Positions 1 to 7,719 of a DNA stretch of 39,010 bases are shown in pieces (position 1 is the first letter of the stretch; the number at the start of each line of letters is the position of its first letter). The notes beneath the pieces were generated by a model, which saw only the letters and a program-made list of their open reading frames with translations, was not told the origin of the DNA and ran no database searches. A program made the position numbers and the translations under genes. This stretch comes from an uncultured Oscillospiraceae bacterium (GTDB taxonomy: Bacteria > Bacillota > Clostridia > Oscillospirales > Oscillospiraceae). The stretch is taken from NCBI GenBank assembly GCA_947629915.1, contig CANRFN010000045.1, positions 1-39,010 on the forward strand. Direction: 5' to 3'.

Positions 1-26
1 TCACCCCTTACGCTAGAGTACCCCCA

Positions 27-830
27 TTATACCTCCATTCCTGGCTGCCTGCCAGTCACCTCCATCGTATAGTTACGCTTGAGCTTCCGCTCCAGCCAGT
101 TTGCTACAGACTTCATGACTCGGTTAGCTGCCATTTCGCTCTTTACATAAACAGTGCAGTCATCTGCATATCTGACGAAACGCAGGCCTCTGCTTTGCAA
201 TTCGCGGTCGAACTGGTCGAGATAAACGTTTGACAGAACTGGCGACAGGGGCCCTCCCTGCGGAACGCCGTCTTCTGTTGGACTCACCAGTCCGTCCTCC
301 ATGACTCCCGCCTTGAGATAGGCTCGAATCAGGTGCAGTGTAGTGTCATCGTTGATTCTCTCTCGCAGGATAGAAACTAACTTATCGTGGTTCACAGTGT
401 CAAAATATTTCTCAATGTCTAGGTCTATTACCCAGGTGTATCCAGCGTTCATGTACTCCACGGCCTTGGCAACCGCCTGGTGGCAGCTCCTGTTGGGCCT
501 GAATCCATAGCTGTACTCGCTGAAGTACCTTTCGTACCCTCTCATGAGCACTCTCGCTATGGCTTGTTGTATCACTCTGTCTACTACGGTGGGTATACCC
601 AGCGGTCTCTGTTTGCCATTGGCCTTTGGGATGTAGACCCTTCTCACCGGCTGCGGTCTGTACTTCTTCTCTCGAATTAGTTTCTTGATCTCATCTCTGT
701 GCATCCTGAAGTACTCATCAAGCTCATCCACCGTCATTCCATCTATGCCGGCTGCACCTCGATTTCGCTTGACTTCCCATATTGCAGCATCGATATTCCG
801 ATCCGCTAGTATCCGATCTATTAGTTCCAC
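27..830 (-). pseudogene. ltrA: Group II intron reverse transcriptase, C-terminally broken
   Basis: Intron-encoded reverse transcriptase for retrohoming of the surrounding group II intron. Seen: the RT fingers and palm, including the GVPQGGPLSP motif and the catalytic YADD motif (about residues 223-226), 267 aa from a GTG start at 830. Group IIC RTs are usually about 420 aa. RT similarity stops just after the LERKLK segment (near position 100). About 15 unrelated residues follow before a stop at 27, so the thumb/maturase X domain is missing in frame. No alternative frame in the first 100 bases resumes a normal RT. The gene is therefore judged broken, unless the window edge carries a sequence join or error. 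The ribozyme 5' part lies directly upstream (831-1366). Function as an RT is known for the family; inactivity is inferred. Confidence 0.85.
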
Positions 831-1366
831 TTGTTGCTCTTCCTTCCACTTGTAAAGATACTGGAAAACTTCCCCTCAGTGTTTGGCCAGCGTGGGCATA
901 CGGTCCCACGCTTTGGACGGCTTCTCCCCGATTTCGGAATATTCCAGCCTTGCTTGCGGTGATTTGCAATACTAAAACGCATGGCCCTTCGCGGTTAGTG
1001 CTCCCGCTACTTCGACCACAACTGACTCCCGGCCATGAGCTTTTTTATCGCACGTAAACCGTGTATTCCGAGGAACACACATGCCCACGCTGACCGGGCC
1101 TCCCGGGGTAAGACACGATTCTTTCGCCAGACAACCTCCGGATTTACTCGCTCGGGATTTACGTCCGCATTGGGCTTCGGCTTCATTTGCAGCCTCACCC
1201 CCCGTTTAGCCTCATATCCGGTTTCTGTTCGTAGGCTCCTTGGCTTCGCTACACCACTTCCTCCCCCCTGCGCATTGCTGTGCAGGGCTTGTGGTTCACT
1301 ACACTTGGTGGCGGCGACCTGTGGCTGGACTTTCACCAGCAAGAATCCGCGCCATGCCCGGCGCAC
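831..1366 (-). mobile_element. Group IIC intron, 5' ribozyme part (domains I to IV start)
   Basis: Noncoding RNA part of the intron that carries the RT. On the minus strand it starts at 1366 with GTGCG, the group II 5' consensus. A GGTGAAAGTCC segment typical of class C introns follows (about 1329-1340). The next 530 bases have no convincing coding frame and hold many short self-complementary stretches. The 5' splice junction falls directly behind the U-tract of the thioredoxin terminator, which is the known insertion preference of class C introns. The 3' end with domains V and VI is not visible and must lie beyond base 1, or be lost. Confidence 0.8.
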
Positions 1367-1401
1367 AAAAAGCCGGCATCCACTTGCAAGTGGATGCCGG
1401 C
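1367..1401 (-). terminator. Rho-independent terminator of the exporter/thioredoxin operon
   Basis: Perfect 15+15 bp inverted repeat (1372-1401) read on the minus strand after the thioredoxin stop, followed by five U residues (1367-1371). The group IIC intron begins at the very next base, 1366, so this hairpin is also the intron target site. Confidence 0.92.
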
Positions 1402-1427
1402 GTTCTTGCAAATCGTAGATTTTGGGT

Positions 1428-1742
1428 TCAGCCGTAGTAGTGGGTACCGATCTTCTCCATCAGCTCGTCCCGGCTGAGAAGACCCACTTCCCGCTCCAGG
1501 ATCTCCCCGTTGCGCACAAAGAACAGGGTGGGCACGGCATCGATCTCGTTCTCCTGGCCCAGCTTCGGCCAGGCGGTGGTGTTCACCTTCACGATGTTCA
1601 CGAAGGGCAGCTCGGCGGCGATCTCCTCCAGGTAGCGGGACAGCACCTTGCAGGGCCCGCAGGTCTCTGAGAAGAAGTCCACCACCACAAAGTCCTGCTG
1701 CAGCAGCTGCTGATAGTTCTCGTAGGTCGCAAAGTCGATCAT
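1428..1742 (-). CDS. Thioredoxin family protein
   Basis: Small thiol-disulfide oxidoreductase of about 105 aa with one thioredoxin fold. The redox motif reads TCGPC, with Thr in place of the usual Trp before the first Cys; the two Cys are about residues 28 and 31. The cis-Pro loop is present as DAVPTLFF. There is no signal peptide, so it should act in the cytoplasm. An ATG exists at 1748, but the AAAGGAG site then lies only 3 nt away. The ATG at 1742 gives 9 nt spacing and is preferred. It is the last gene of the minus-strand operon, 30 nt after the trigger-factor-like gene. The context suggests thiol maintenance linked to the ABC exporter or its cargo; that link is inference. Confidence 0.93.
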   Translation of the reverse strand: MIDFATYENYQQLLQQDFVVVDFFSETCGPCKVLSRYLEEIAAELPFVNIVKVNTTAWPKLGQENEIDAVPTLFFVRNGEILEREVGLLSRDELMEKIGTHYYG

Positions 1743-1775
1743 TTCCATCTTCTCCTTTAAAGCATTCGATGTGAT

Positions 1776-2672
1776 TCAGGCCAGGTCCTCTTTCAGCCGG
1801 AACAGGGCCATCAGTTCCAGCTCGTCCATGTAGTCCCCTGCCACGATCTCCAGCAGGTACTCCAGCACCGGGTGGGCGGCCCGGACAACATCGTCCACAG
1901 TGCCACCGTCCCGGACAAAGCGGGGCAGCCAGGCCTCGTAATCTGCCACAGTGCGGGGATGGGCGTGCAGCCCCAGCAGCGCCATCTCGATGAGAGACTC
2001 CCCGCTTTGGGCGATCATCTCCCGCAGATTCTCATATGGGACGCCGATCTCCTCGGCCTTCTCCGGGGTGATGTTGGCCTGGCGGAGGGACAGATCTCTG
2101 GCGTACTGCACCTCGTCCGGGTCCTTCTCAAACACGGAGTCCGCCGCCACCGCCTGCATCAGGTGGGTAAAGGCCTCATCGGCGGGGCCCTCCAGCGCAT
2201 CGTCAAACTGGTTGCCCCGGCACCAGCGGCGGATATCGGCGGCATTCCGGAGCAGCGGGTTGCCGGACCGGGCCGCCAGCTCGTCTGTGATCTCCGGCAG
2301 AACCTCCCGCTGTATAGCCTGCACGGTAACGGAGACAGGCTTTCCCTGTACGGTAACGGTGCCGGTCTGGCCCTTTTTCCAGCCGATGAGCTGCTGCTCC
2401 AGCTCCCTGCTGAAGAGGCCCACCCCCACCCGGAGGGGCAGAGACTCCCGGTTGAACCGAGGCAGTTCACTGCTGCAGGTGATCACGGCGGTGTCCTGGT
2501 CCTGCACCTCCTCCGCCTCTACCTTCTCGGCAAAGCGGCGGAGGAAGTTCACGGTGTCCCGCTGGGCTCTGTCTTCATCCACTTCCAGGGGGATCTTATA
2601 CGCACTGAGGTCCACGCTCCAGGGGTCCCCCGCCTGGATGAGCTTGGAGCGCATGGTGAGTACGTCTTGCAT
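1776..2672 (-). CDS. Trigger-factor-like peptidyl-prolyl isomerase protein
   Basis: A 298-aa protein without a close named relative that I recognise. Its middle (about residues 80-150) resembles the FKBP-like domain of trigger factor: LEQQLIGWKKGQ, then a short beta segment, then LPEITDELA, in the same order as in trigger factor. The rest is mostly helical, like a trigger factor C-terminal chaperone domain. The N-terminal ribosome-binding domain with its GFRxGK signature is absent. The start at 2672 follows a good AAGGAG site; an upstream in-frame ATG would run into the preceding ABC gene. It sits 19 nt after an ABC exporter and just before thioredoxin. A folding or holding role for exported or imported peptides is inference. 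The FKBP assignment is moderately sure. Confidence 0.7.
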   Translation of the reverse strand: MQDVLTMRSKLIQAGDPWSVDLSAYKIPLEVDEDRAQRDTVNFLRRFAEKVEAEEVQDQDTAVITCSSELPRFNRESLPLRVGVGLFSRELEQQLIGWKKGQTGTVTVQGKPVSVTVQAIQREVLPEITDELAARSGNPLLRNAADIRRWCRGNQFDDALEGPADEAFTHLMQAVAADSVFEKDPDEVQYARDLSLRQANITPEKAEEIGVPYENLREMIAQSGESLIEMALLGLHAHPRTVADYEAWLPRFVRDGGTVDDVVRAAHPVLEYLLEIVAGDYMDELELMALFRLKEDLA

Positions 2673-2691
2673 AGTTGCTTTTCTCCTTTTC

Positions 2692-4446
2692 TCAGGCCGC
2701 CGCCAGCTGCCGGAGCAGCGGGCTGGCCGCCAGTCCTTCTTCATAAGTGCCCGAGGCCTCCACTACCCCGTCCTTCAGCACGATCACATGGTCCGCCTTC
2801 TGGATGAGCCGCATGTCGTGGGAGACCATGATCACGGTCTTCCCCTGCATGCTCTCCCACAGGTTCCCCAGGATCTCCGCCTCGCTCACCACATCGATGC
2901 CGCTGGTGGCCTCGTCCATGATGAGGTACTCCGGCTGCCGGAGGATGGCCCGGGCCACGGCCAGGCGCTGCTGTTCGCCGCCGGAGAGCTTGCTGTCAAA
3001 GCGGGAGACCACGCTGTCCAGGCCCAGATCCCGGCTCTGGATGAAGTCCCAGGCGCAGGCCTTGCGGGCGGCCGCCTCGATCTCGCTGTCTGAGACCTCC
3101 CGGTCCAGCCCGTACAGCAGATTCTCCCGGATGGTGCCCTGCACCATCTGCTCACCTTGGTAGAGGTAGGCCACGGCGTCTCTCCACTGGGCGAGGTTCA
3201 CGGTGTGCATGTCGGCGCCGTTCAGGCGGATGGTACCGCTGTCCGGGTCTGCAAACCGCTCCAGCAGGCGGATCACGGTGGACTTGCCGCAGCCGTTCTC
3301 CCCCACGATGGCGGTGCACTTGCCGGCGGGGATGGTGAAGTTCACACCCTTCAGGATCTCCTTGCCGGGCTCATAGCTATAGTGGACGTTCTCGAAGGTG
3401 ATGTCCTGGGGTGCTTCCTGAGACACCGCCACCGGCCCGTCCATCTTCTCGTCCTCGATGGCGTTCAGCCGGGCGATGGTGGCGCAGGCGCCGTGAGATT
3501 GCTTCAGGACCTGCCACACGGCGGTGATCATGAAGGCGTTGCCCATGAAGAGTAGGAAGTAGTTATAGAGGTTCACCAGCTGCGGCTGCTTCATGGCCCC
3601 GGCCCGCACCATGGCGGAGGCCACTACCAACAAGATGATCTCGTTGATGTACTGGGAGAGGGAGCCCACCGGCCCCTGGAAGATGAAGCGGTTCAGCCGG
3701 CGGATATCGGCCTTGTACTTGTCTGCGTTGGCCTGCACGCCCTTCTGGTACTCCTGGTCCTCCATGCGGCAGGTCTTGATGTGCAGCAGGTTGGGCAGCC
3801 GCTCAGCGAAAAACCCGGTCACGGCGGCATACCCGGCGTTGGTGATGCGCTCCATGGAGTACTGCAGCTTGCCGCAGGCCCAGGAGATCACAATGGTGAG
3901 GGGAATGGCGGAGAGCATCACGAGGGACACGCTCTTGTACACCCGGTACATCTTGATCCAGTTGGTGTAGACCCCGTAGATCACCGCCCAGAACTGGATC
4001 AGGGCGGCCAGGGCGGCGTAGGCACCGGTGGTGTCCTGGGTGACACGGGACACAAGCTGCTGGGAGTCCTCCTTGTCCAGGGCGGACATGGGCAGCCGGA
4101 TCAGCTTGTTCCACACGGAGCGGCGGACGTTTCGGGCCACCACCTGGCCGGTCCACTCGTTAAAGCTGCCCTGGAAGGCCTCCACGAAGGCGTACATCAG
4201 GTTCATGAAGAGAAAGCCCACCAGGAAGTTGCCGCCCATGATCTCGCCTGTCATGATGGCAGAGCTGTAGGGCACCAGGGCGGACTCCGCCTCTTTCACG
4301 GCGAAGGACATCAAGAAGACCACCAGCAGCATCAGCCAAGGGATCTTCACCTTGGTGTAGAAGCGGAGCAGGGTGCGCCAGGAGATGCCGGCGTCCATGC
4401 CCTTCTCACGGGATTTCTTCTCCACACGCTTTCCTTTCATGCTCAC
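2692..4446 (-). CDS. ABC exporter half-transporter (permease plus ATPase), second subunit
   Basis: Type IV ABC exporter of 584 aa with an N-terminal six-helix membrane domain (about 25-320) and a C-terminal ATPase. Visible ATPase motifs: Walker A GENGCGKST, Q-loop LYQGEQ, signature LSGGEQQRLAVARA, Walker B YLIMDEATSGID and H-loop SHD. All catalytic residues look normal. The GTG start at 4446 overlaps the stop of the other half-transporter; an ATG follows two codons later. The overlap implies translational coupling and a heterodimer. Such pairs export lipids, peptides or drugs, and the cargo cannot be read from sequence. Confidence 0.93.
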   Translation of the reverse strand: MSMKGKRVEKKSREKGMDAGISWRTLLRFYTKVKIPWLMLLVVFLMSFAVKEAESALVPYSSAIMTGEIMGGNFLVGFLFMNLMYAFVEAFQGSFNEWTGQVVARNVRRSVWNKLIRLPMSALDKEDSQQLVSRVTQDTTGAYAALAALIQFWAVIYGVYTNWIKMYRVYKSVSLVMLSAIPLTIVISWACGKLQYSMERITNAGYAAVTGFFAERLPNLLHIKTCRMEDQEYQKGVQANADKYKADIRRLNRFIFQGPVGSLSQYINEIILLVVASAMVRAGAMKQPQLVNLYNYFLLFMGNAFMITAVWQVLKQSHGACATIARLNAIEDEKMDGPVAVSQEAPQDITFENVHYSYEPGKEILKGVNFTIPAGKCTAIVGENGCGKSTVIRLLERFADPDSGTIRLNGADMHTVNLAQWRDAVAYLYQGEQMVQGTIRENLLYGLDREVSDSEIEAAARKACAWDFIQSRDLGLDSVVSRFDSKLSGGEQQRLAVARAILRQPEYLIMDEATSGIDVVSEAEILGNLWESMQGKTVIMVSHDMRLIQKADHVIVLKDGVVEASGTYEEGLAASPLLRQLAAA

Positions 4447-6206
4447 AGCACTGCCGCCTCCCTTCCCATAAGTTCCCCGTAGAATGCGTTGGTCTCCAGG
4501 AGATCTGCCCCGGTCCCCTCGGTGGCGGTGTGGTCTCGGTCCAGCACCACCACATGGTCCGTGTCCCGGAGCACCCGGGGCTGGTGGGCGATCATGATCA
4601 CGGTCATGGTATGGCGGAGGGCTGCCACCGCATCTGCCACATCGGCGGCGGAGATGGGATCCAGGCTGGCGGTGGGCTCATCCAGGATCAGGATCTCCGG
4701 CTTACTGAGGATGGCCCTCGCCACGGAGACCTTCTGCCGCTGGCCCCCGGAGAGGTGTCCGCCGAACGCGCCCACCTGCCGGTCCAGTCCGTCCGGGTCC
4801 TGCCGCACAAAGGCGTCCAGCCGAACCTCCTTCAGCACTGTCCAGATCTCGTCCTCCGAGACCTCCCGGCGGATGCCGTACAGCAGGTTCTCCCGCAAAG
4901 TCCCGCTGATCATCGGGGCGTTCTGGGGCACATAGGCGATCTTTCTCCGCCACTGGTCCAGGCCGATGTCCTGAAGTTTCGTGCCGCCCACCAGGATGCG
5001 GCCGCTGTCCGGGTCATAGACCCGCTCCAGCAGCTTCAGGATGGTGGACTTGCCGGCGCCGCTGTATCCCACGAGGGCGGTGGTCTGCTTTTCGGGAATG
5101 GTGAAGGAGACGTGCTCCAGGGCCTTAGTCTCTCCCCCGTAGGCGAAGGAGACGTCATCGAAGGAGATGTCCCCGGAGTTGGCAATCTCATTGACGTAGG
5201 GCTCCACGCCCTCCTCCGGCTGGAAGAGCACCTCCGAGATCCGGTTCATCTGGCCCTGGATGCCCTTGATGGACTCCCACTGGCCGCCCAGGCCGGACAC
5301 GAAGGTGAGCAGGGTGCCCGCGTAGAGGTAGAAGGTGTACCAGCCGGCGGTGTCCACTGTGCCGTCCTGCAGAAGGCGGATGCCCATGATGATGATCACG
5401 ATCTCCGGCAAAATACCGATCACCGCGCTCACCATCTGCCGGCCGAAGTCCAGGGCCACCAGGTTCCGGGAGGAGGCATAGTATTCATCGATCACCTGCC
5501 GGCCGCGCTTGCTCTCGTAGTTCTGGCGGTTGAACGCCTTTACGAGGGGCAGGCTGGCCATCAGCTCGCTGAGGTAGCCGGTGAGGTCCGCCATGCGGAA
5601 CCGGGCGGCGTTTTGAAACTTCAGGTTCAACCGTCCCATGACGAAGTTGATGAGCAGGAACAGGGGCACGAAGCCCAGCAGCAGAAAGGATGCCTTCAAG
5701 CTGATGCCGCTCATCTCCTGCAGGGTGAGAAACAGCATGTACACGGAGAAGGCGATCCCCAGGATCACGTCCATGATGAAGGCGTTCAGGCTCTCCGTGT
5801 CGGTGGTGATGCGGCTGAGCAAGGTGGTTGGGGTGACGCGGTCATAATAGGAGGGCTTCACCCGGAGGATCTTCTCCCAGAGGACGTTCCGGAGATTCCG
5901 GTTGGTCTGGTACCGGAACACATGGCCGGCGTAGAGCATGATCTGGCCCAGGAACACCGAGGCCAGCTCCGCCCCGATAAAGGCGGCCACGCTGCCCACG
6001 CTGGTGTCTCCGGCGAAGAAGTTGGCGTTCACCTGGGGGATCTTCACCAGCAGGTTGGAGGTGATCACATCGAGAACGATGTAGATCAGCAGGGTGAGCA
6101 TGGGAATCCGGGCAACCCTGCAGGTGTGGAAGAAGCGCTTCCACATGCCGCGGTTCTCCACCGCGGCGGCGCCGCCGGCTCTGCCGGCAATGGCTGGTCT
6201 GGACAC
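4443..6206 (-). CDS. ABC exporter half-transporter (permease plus ATPase), first subunit
   Basis: A 587-aa exporter half with six predicted membrane helices (about 35-320) and an ATPase domain. Motifs: Walker A GYSGAGKST, Q-loop YVPQNAP, signature LSGGQRQKVSVARA, Walker B ILILDEPTASLD and H-loop AHQ. The GTG start at 6206 is supported by GGAGG with 9 nt spacing. It lies 35 nt downstream of the YheO-like regulator and overlaps the next ABC gene by 4 nt. The two ATPases differ clearly in sequence, which fits a heterodimeric exporter rather than a recent duplication. Confidence 0.93.
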   Translation of the reverse strand: MSRPAIAGRAGGAAAVENRGMWKRFFHTCRVARIPMLTLLIYIVLDVITSNLLVKIPQVNANFFAGDTSVGSVAAFIGAELASVFLGQIMLYAGHVFRYQTNRNLRNVLWEKILRVKPSYYDRVTPTTLLSRITTDTESLNAFIMDVILGIAFSVYMLFLTLQEMSGISLKASFLLLGFVPLFLLINFVMGRLNLKFQNAARFRMADLTGYLSELMASLPLVKAFNRQNYESKRGRQVIDEYYASSRNLVALDFGRQMVSAVIGILPEIVIIIMGIRLLQDGTVDTAGWYTFYLYAGTLLTFVSGLGGQWESIKGIQGQMNRISEVLFQPEEGVEPYVNEIANSGDISFDDVSFAYGGETKALEHVSFTIPEKQTTALVGYSGAGKSTILKLLERVYDPDSGRILVGGTKLQDIGLDQWRRKIAYVPQNAPMISGTLRENLLYGIRREVSEDEIWTVLKEVRLDAFVRQDPDGLDRQVGAFGGHLSGGQRQKVSVARAILSKPEILILDEPTASLDPISAADVADAVAALRHTMTVIMIAHQPRVLRDTDHVVVLDRDHTATEGTGADLLETNAFYGELMGREAAVL

Positions 6207-6241
6207 GGGACAAGACCTCCGTTTCTTTTTGGTCGCCCGGC

Positions 6242-6889
6242 TCAGTTCCGGGCCTGCTTGATCTTGGCGAGGTAGCGGTACACGCTCTTCTGGGAGATGC
6301 CCAGCACCTCCGCGGCCTTGGCAACGGCGCCCTTCAGCTCAAAGAAGCCGGCATCGTAGAGATCCACCATCACATCCACCCGGTCGTCTGCATCGATCTG
6401 GGCGGGATCCAGATACTCTCTGGCCAGGATCTGCTCGATGAGGTCCAGGGTGGGCGCCTCTTTCCGGGGCGGCGCGGACTCCTCCAGGGCGGCGTCATCC
6501 AGATCCCGGGCATCGAAGCGGTTCATGTCCGAGGCGAAGTTCAACAGCCGCAGGAACATGGAGCTGTGGGCGGCAATGCAGAGGGCGGCTGCTGGCGGGT
6601 CCTCCTCCCCCTCCCCCGGGATAAAGAACACCGAGGCCTTCAGCATCTGGCTGTACTCCACCGGCATGGCCCGGTTCGCGCAGTACCCCTGGCGGCGCAC
6701 CCAGCCGCTGTCCAGGGCCTGCTCCACCAGCCCCCGCATGGCGCCGATGCTGACCTGGTTTGCGTTGCGGTGATACACCGCCGGCATCTCATTCTTCTGG
6801 AGATCGAACAGCACCGCCTCAAACGTGCTGCCCAGGGTCTCCCCCAAAAAGTCCACCAGGTTCATCCACATGGTCCTCTGATCCGACAT
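6242..6889 (-). CDS. YheO-like PAS/HTH transcriptional regulator
   Basis: A 215-aa likely DNA-binding regulator. The N-terminal part (about 8-115), with LGETLGSTFEAVLFDL, resembles the YheO-like PAS domain. The C-terminal part (about 180-210), with AAEVLGISQKSVYRYL, is a clear helix-turn-helix. The PAS part usually senses a small ligand; the ligand here is unknown. The start at 6889 has a strong GAGGAGG site. It is the first gene of the exporter operon and is divergent from a lipoprotein gene. The shared promoter region holds repeated palindromes, so autoregulation and control of both directions is likely but inferred. Confidence 0.82.
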   Translation of the reverse strand: MSDQRTMWMNLVDFLGETLGSTFEAVLFDLQKNEMPAVYHRNANQVSIGAMRGLVEQALDSGWVRRQGYCANRAMPVEYSQMLKASVFFIPGEGEEDPPAAALCIAAHSSMFLRLLNFASDMNRFDARDLDDAALEESAPPRKEAPTLDLIEQILAREYLDPAQIDADDRVDVMVDLYDAGFFELKGAVAKAAEVLGISQKSVYRYLAKIKQARN

Positions 6890-6918
6890 GGTGCAGACCT
6901 CCTCGTTAGAATTTTCTC

Positions 6919-6943
6919 AGCCGTTTCTCATCCAGAAACGGCT
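6919..6943 (-). promoter_or_regulatory. Perfect hairpin in the leader of the regulator/exporter operon
   Basis: A 10+10 bp perfect inverted repeat with a 5-nt loop (arms AGCCGTTTCT and AGAAACGGCT) sits just downstream of the expected transcription start. No U-tract follows, so it is not a terminator. It may be an operator or a 5' stabilising hairpin. Confidence 0.6.
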
Positions 6944-6953
6944 CCTGTCTGAG

Positions 6954-6981
6954 ATTATACGCTTTAAACCGATAAAGTCAA
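6954..6981 (-). promoter_or_regulatory. Sigma-A promoter of the regulator/exporter operon
   Basis: On the minus strand TTGACT (6976-6981) is followed after 16 nt by a perfect TATAAT (6954-6959). It lies 65 nt upstream of the regulator start. Confidence 0.85.
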
Positions 6982-7023
6982 GGGGGCTGTGAGAATTTTT
7001 TCTCATTTCACGAGAATTTTTTC

Positions 7024-7052
7024 TTGACTTTCCCACTCTAAAGTGCTAGCAT
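7024..7052 (+). promoter_or_regulatory. Sigma-A promoter of the DUF4430-type lipoprotein gene
   Basis: TTGACT (7024-7029), a 17-nt spacer, then TAGCAT (7047-7052), 53 nt before the lipoprotein start. The -35 is overlapped by one of the palindromes. Confidence 0.75.
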
Positions 7053-7105
7053 GGCCTTGCCGCTGGAAAAGGCGGCCAAATTGCGAGAGAAGAGGTTTCA
7101 CCACC

Positions 7106-7618
7106 ATGCGTAAACTTTGCAAAGCCGCCAGCCTTCTGCTGGTTCTCAGCCTCCTGTTCTGCCTGCTGGCAGCCTGCGGCGGAGACAACAACAGCACGCC
7201 CAACGCCAACGACAACCAGACCCAGGCCCCAGCCAACAATGACACCCCTGCGGACAATAACGACACCCCCGCCAACAACGAGGGCGACAGCGGGGACAGC
7301 GCAGACGGCAAGGCCACGGTGAACATCACCCTGGTCCTGGAAGACGGCACCGAGGTTCCCTATGAGCTCCACGTCACGGACGGCGCCACCCTGCGGGACG
7401 CCCTCTATGAGGCACAGCTCATCAGCGAGGAGACCTACTACAACATGTTCGTGGACAACATCGATGGCCACATTGCAGACGCCCTGAACGATGGCGTCAC
7501 CTGGATGCCCCTGGACGAGAACGGCGAGCAGATCATGGGCACCTTCGATGAGATCACCGTGAGCGATGGCCAGTCCATCACCCTGCAGTACTACGTGGTC
7601 CCCAATTTCGATGACTGA
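7106..7618 (+). CDS. Secreted lipoprotein with DUF4430-like domain
   Basis: A 170-aa exported lipoprotein. It has a basic and hydrophobic signal sequence ending in lipobox LAAC (Cys about residue 27). A low-complexity linker rich in Asn, Asp, Thr and Ala follows (about 30-70). The C-terminal domain (about 72-170) resembles DUF4430, the fold shared with the C-terminal domain of cobalamin-binding intrinsic factor. That family often sits on the cell surface and its ligand is mostly unknown. The start is the ATG before the MRKLCK signal sequence, 10 nt after AGAGG. It is divergent from the regulator/exporter operon and may share its control. Surface anchoring is well supported; ligand binding is inferred. 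Confidence 0.85.
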   Translation: MRKLCKAASLLLVLSLLFCLLAACGGDNNSTPNANDNQTQAPANNDTPADNNDTPANNEGDSGDSADGKATVNITLVLEDGTEVPYELHVTDGATLRDALYEAQLISEETYYNMFVDNIDGHIADALNDGVTWMPLDENGEQIMGTFDEITVSDGQSITLQYYVVPNFDD

Positions 7619-7659
7619 TCCCCCAACCGATCCCCGTACATAGCAATAGAGCCACCACG

Positions 7660-7692
7660 AAGGCCCCGGACGCATCCCGTCCGGGGCCTTTT
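7660..7692 (+). terminator. Terminator of the lipoprotein gene
   Basis: Perfect 13+13 bp stem (7660-7672 and 7678-7690) with a CATCC loop, ending in TTTT. It follows the lipoprotein stop by 41 nt and isolates the next gene. Confidence 0.9.
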
Positions 7693-7719
7693 CCCTGCTG
7701 CGCATCATCCGCTCATTTC

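Larger units (their letters stand above)
6908..7025. promoter_or_regulatory. Three AT-rich palindromes between divergent genes, likely operators
   Basis: GAGAA-TTTT-TTCTC occurs at 6991-7004. A near copy with last base T lies at 7012-7025, 21 bp (two helix turns) away. A shorter AGAA-TT-TTCT lies at 6908-6917. The 7012 copy overlaps the -35 of the lipoprotein promoter. The 6991 copy lies 10 bp upstream of the -35 of the exporter operon. Placement suggests binding by a dimeric regulator, probably the adjacent YheO-like protein; this is inference. Confidence 0.55.

Noticed and set aside
1007..1437. Open frames on both strands within the intron 5' part and the terminator
   Set aside because: The region has ribozyme features (GTGCG start, GTGAAAGTCC) and the frames have no ribosome binding site or recognisable product.
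7660..7692. Could be a bidirectional terminator also serving a minus-strand gene
   Set aside because: No minus-strand gene ends there; only the lipoprotein gene needs it.
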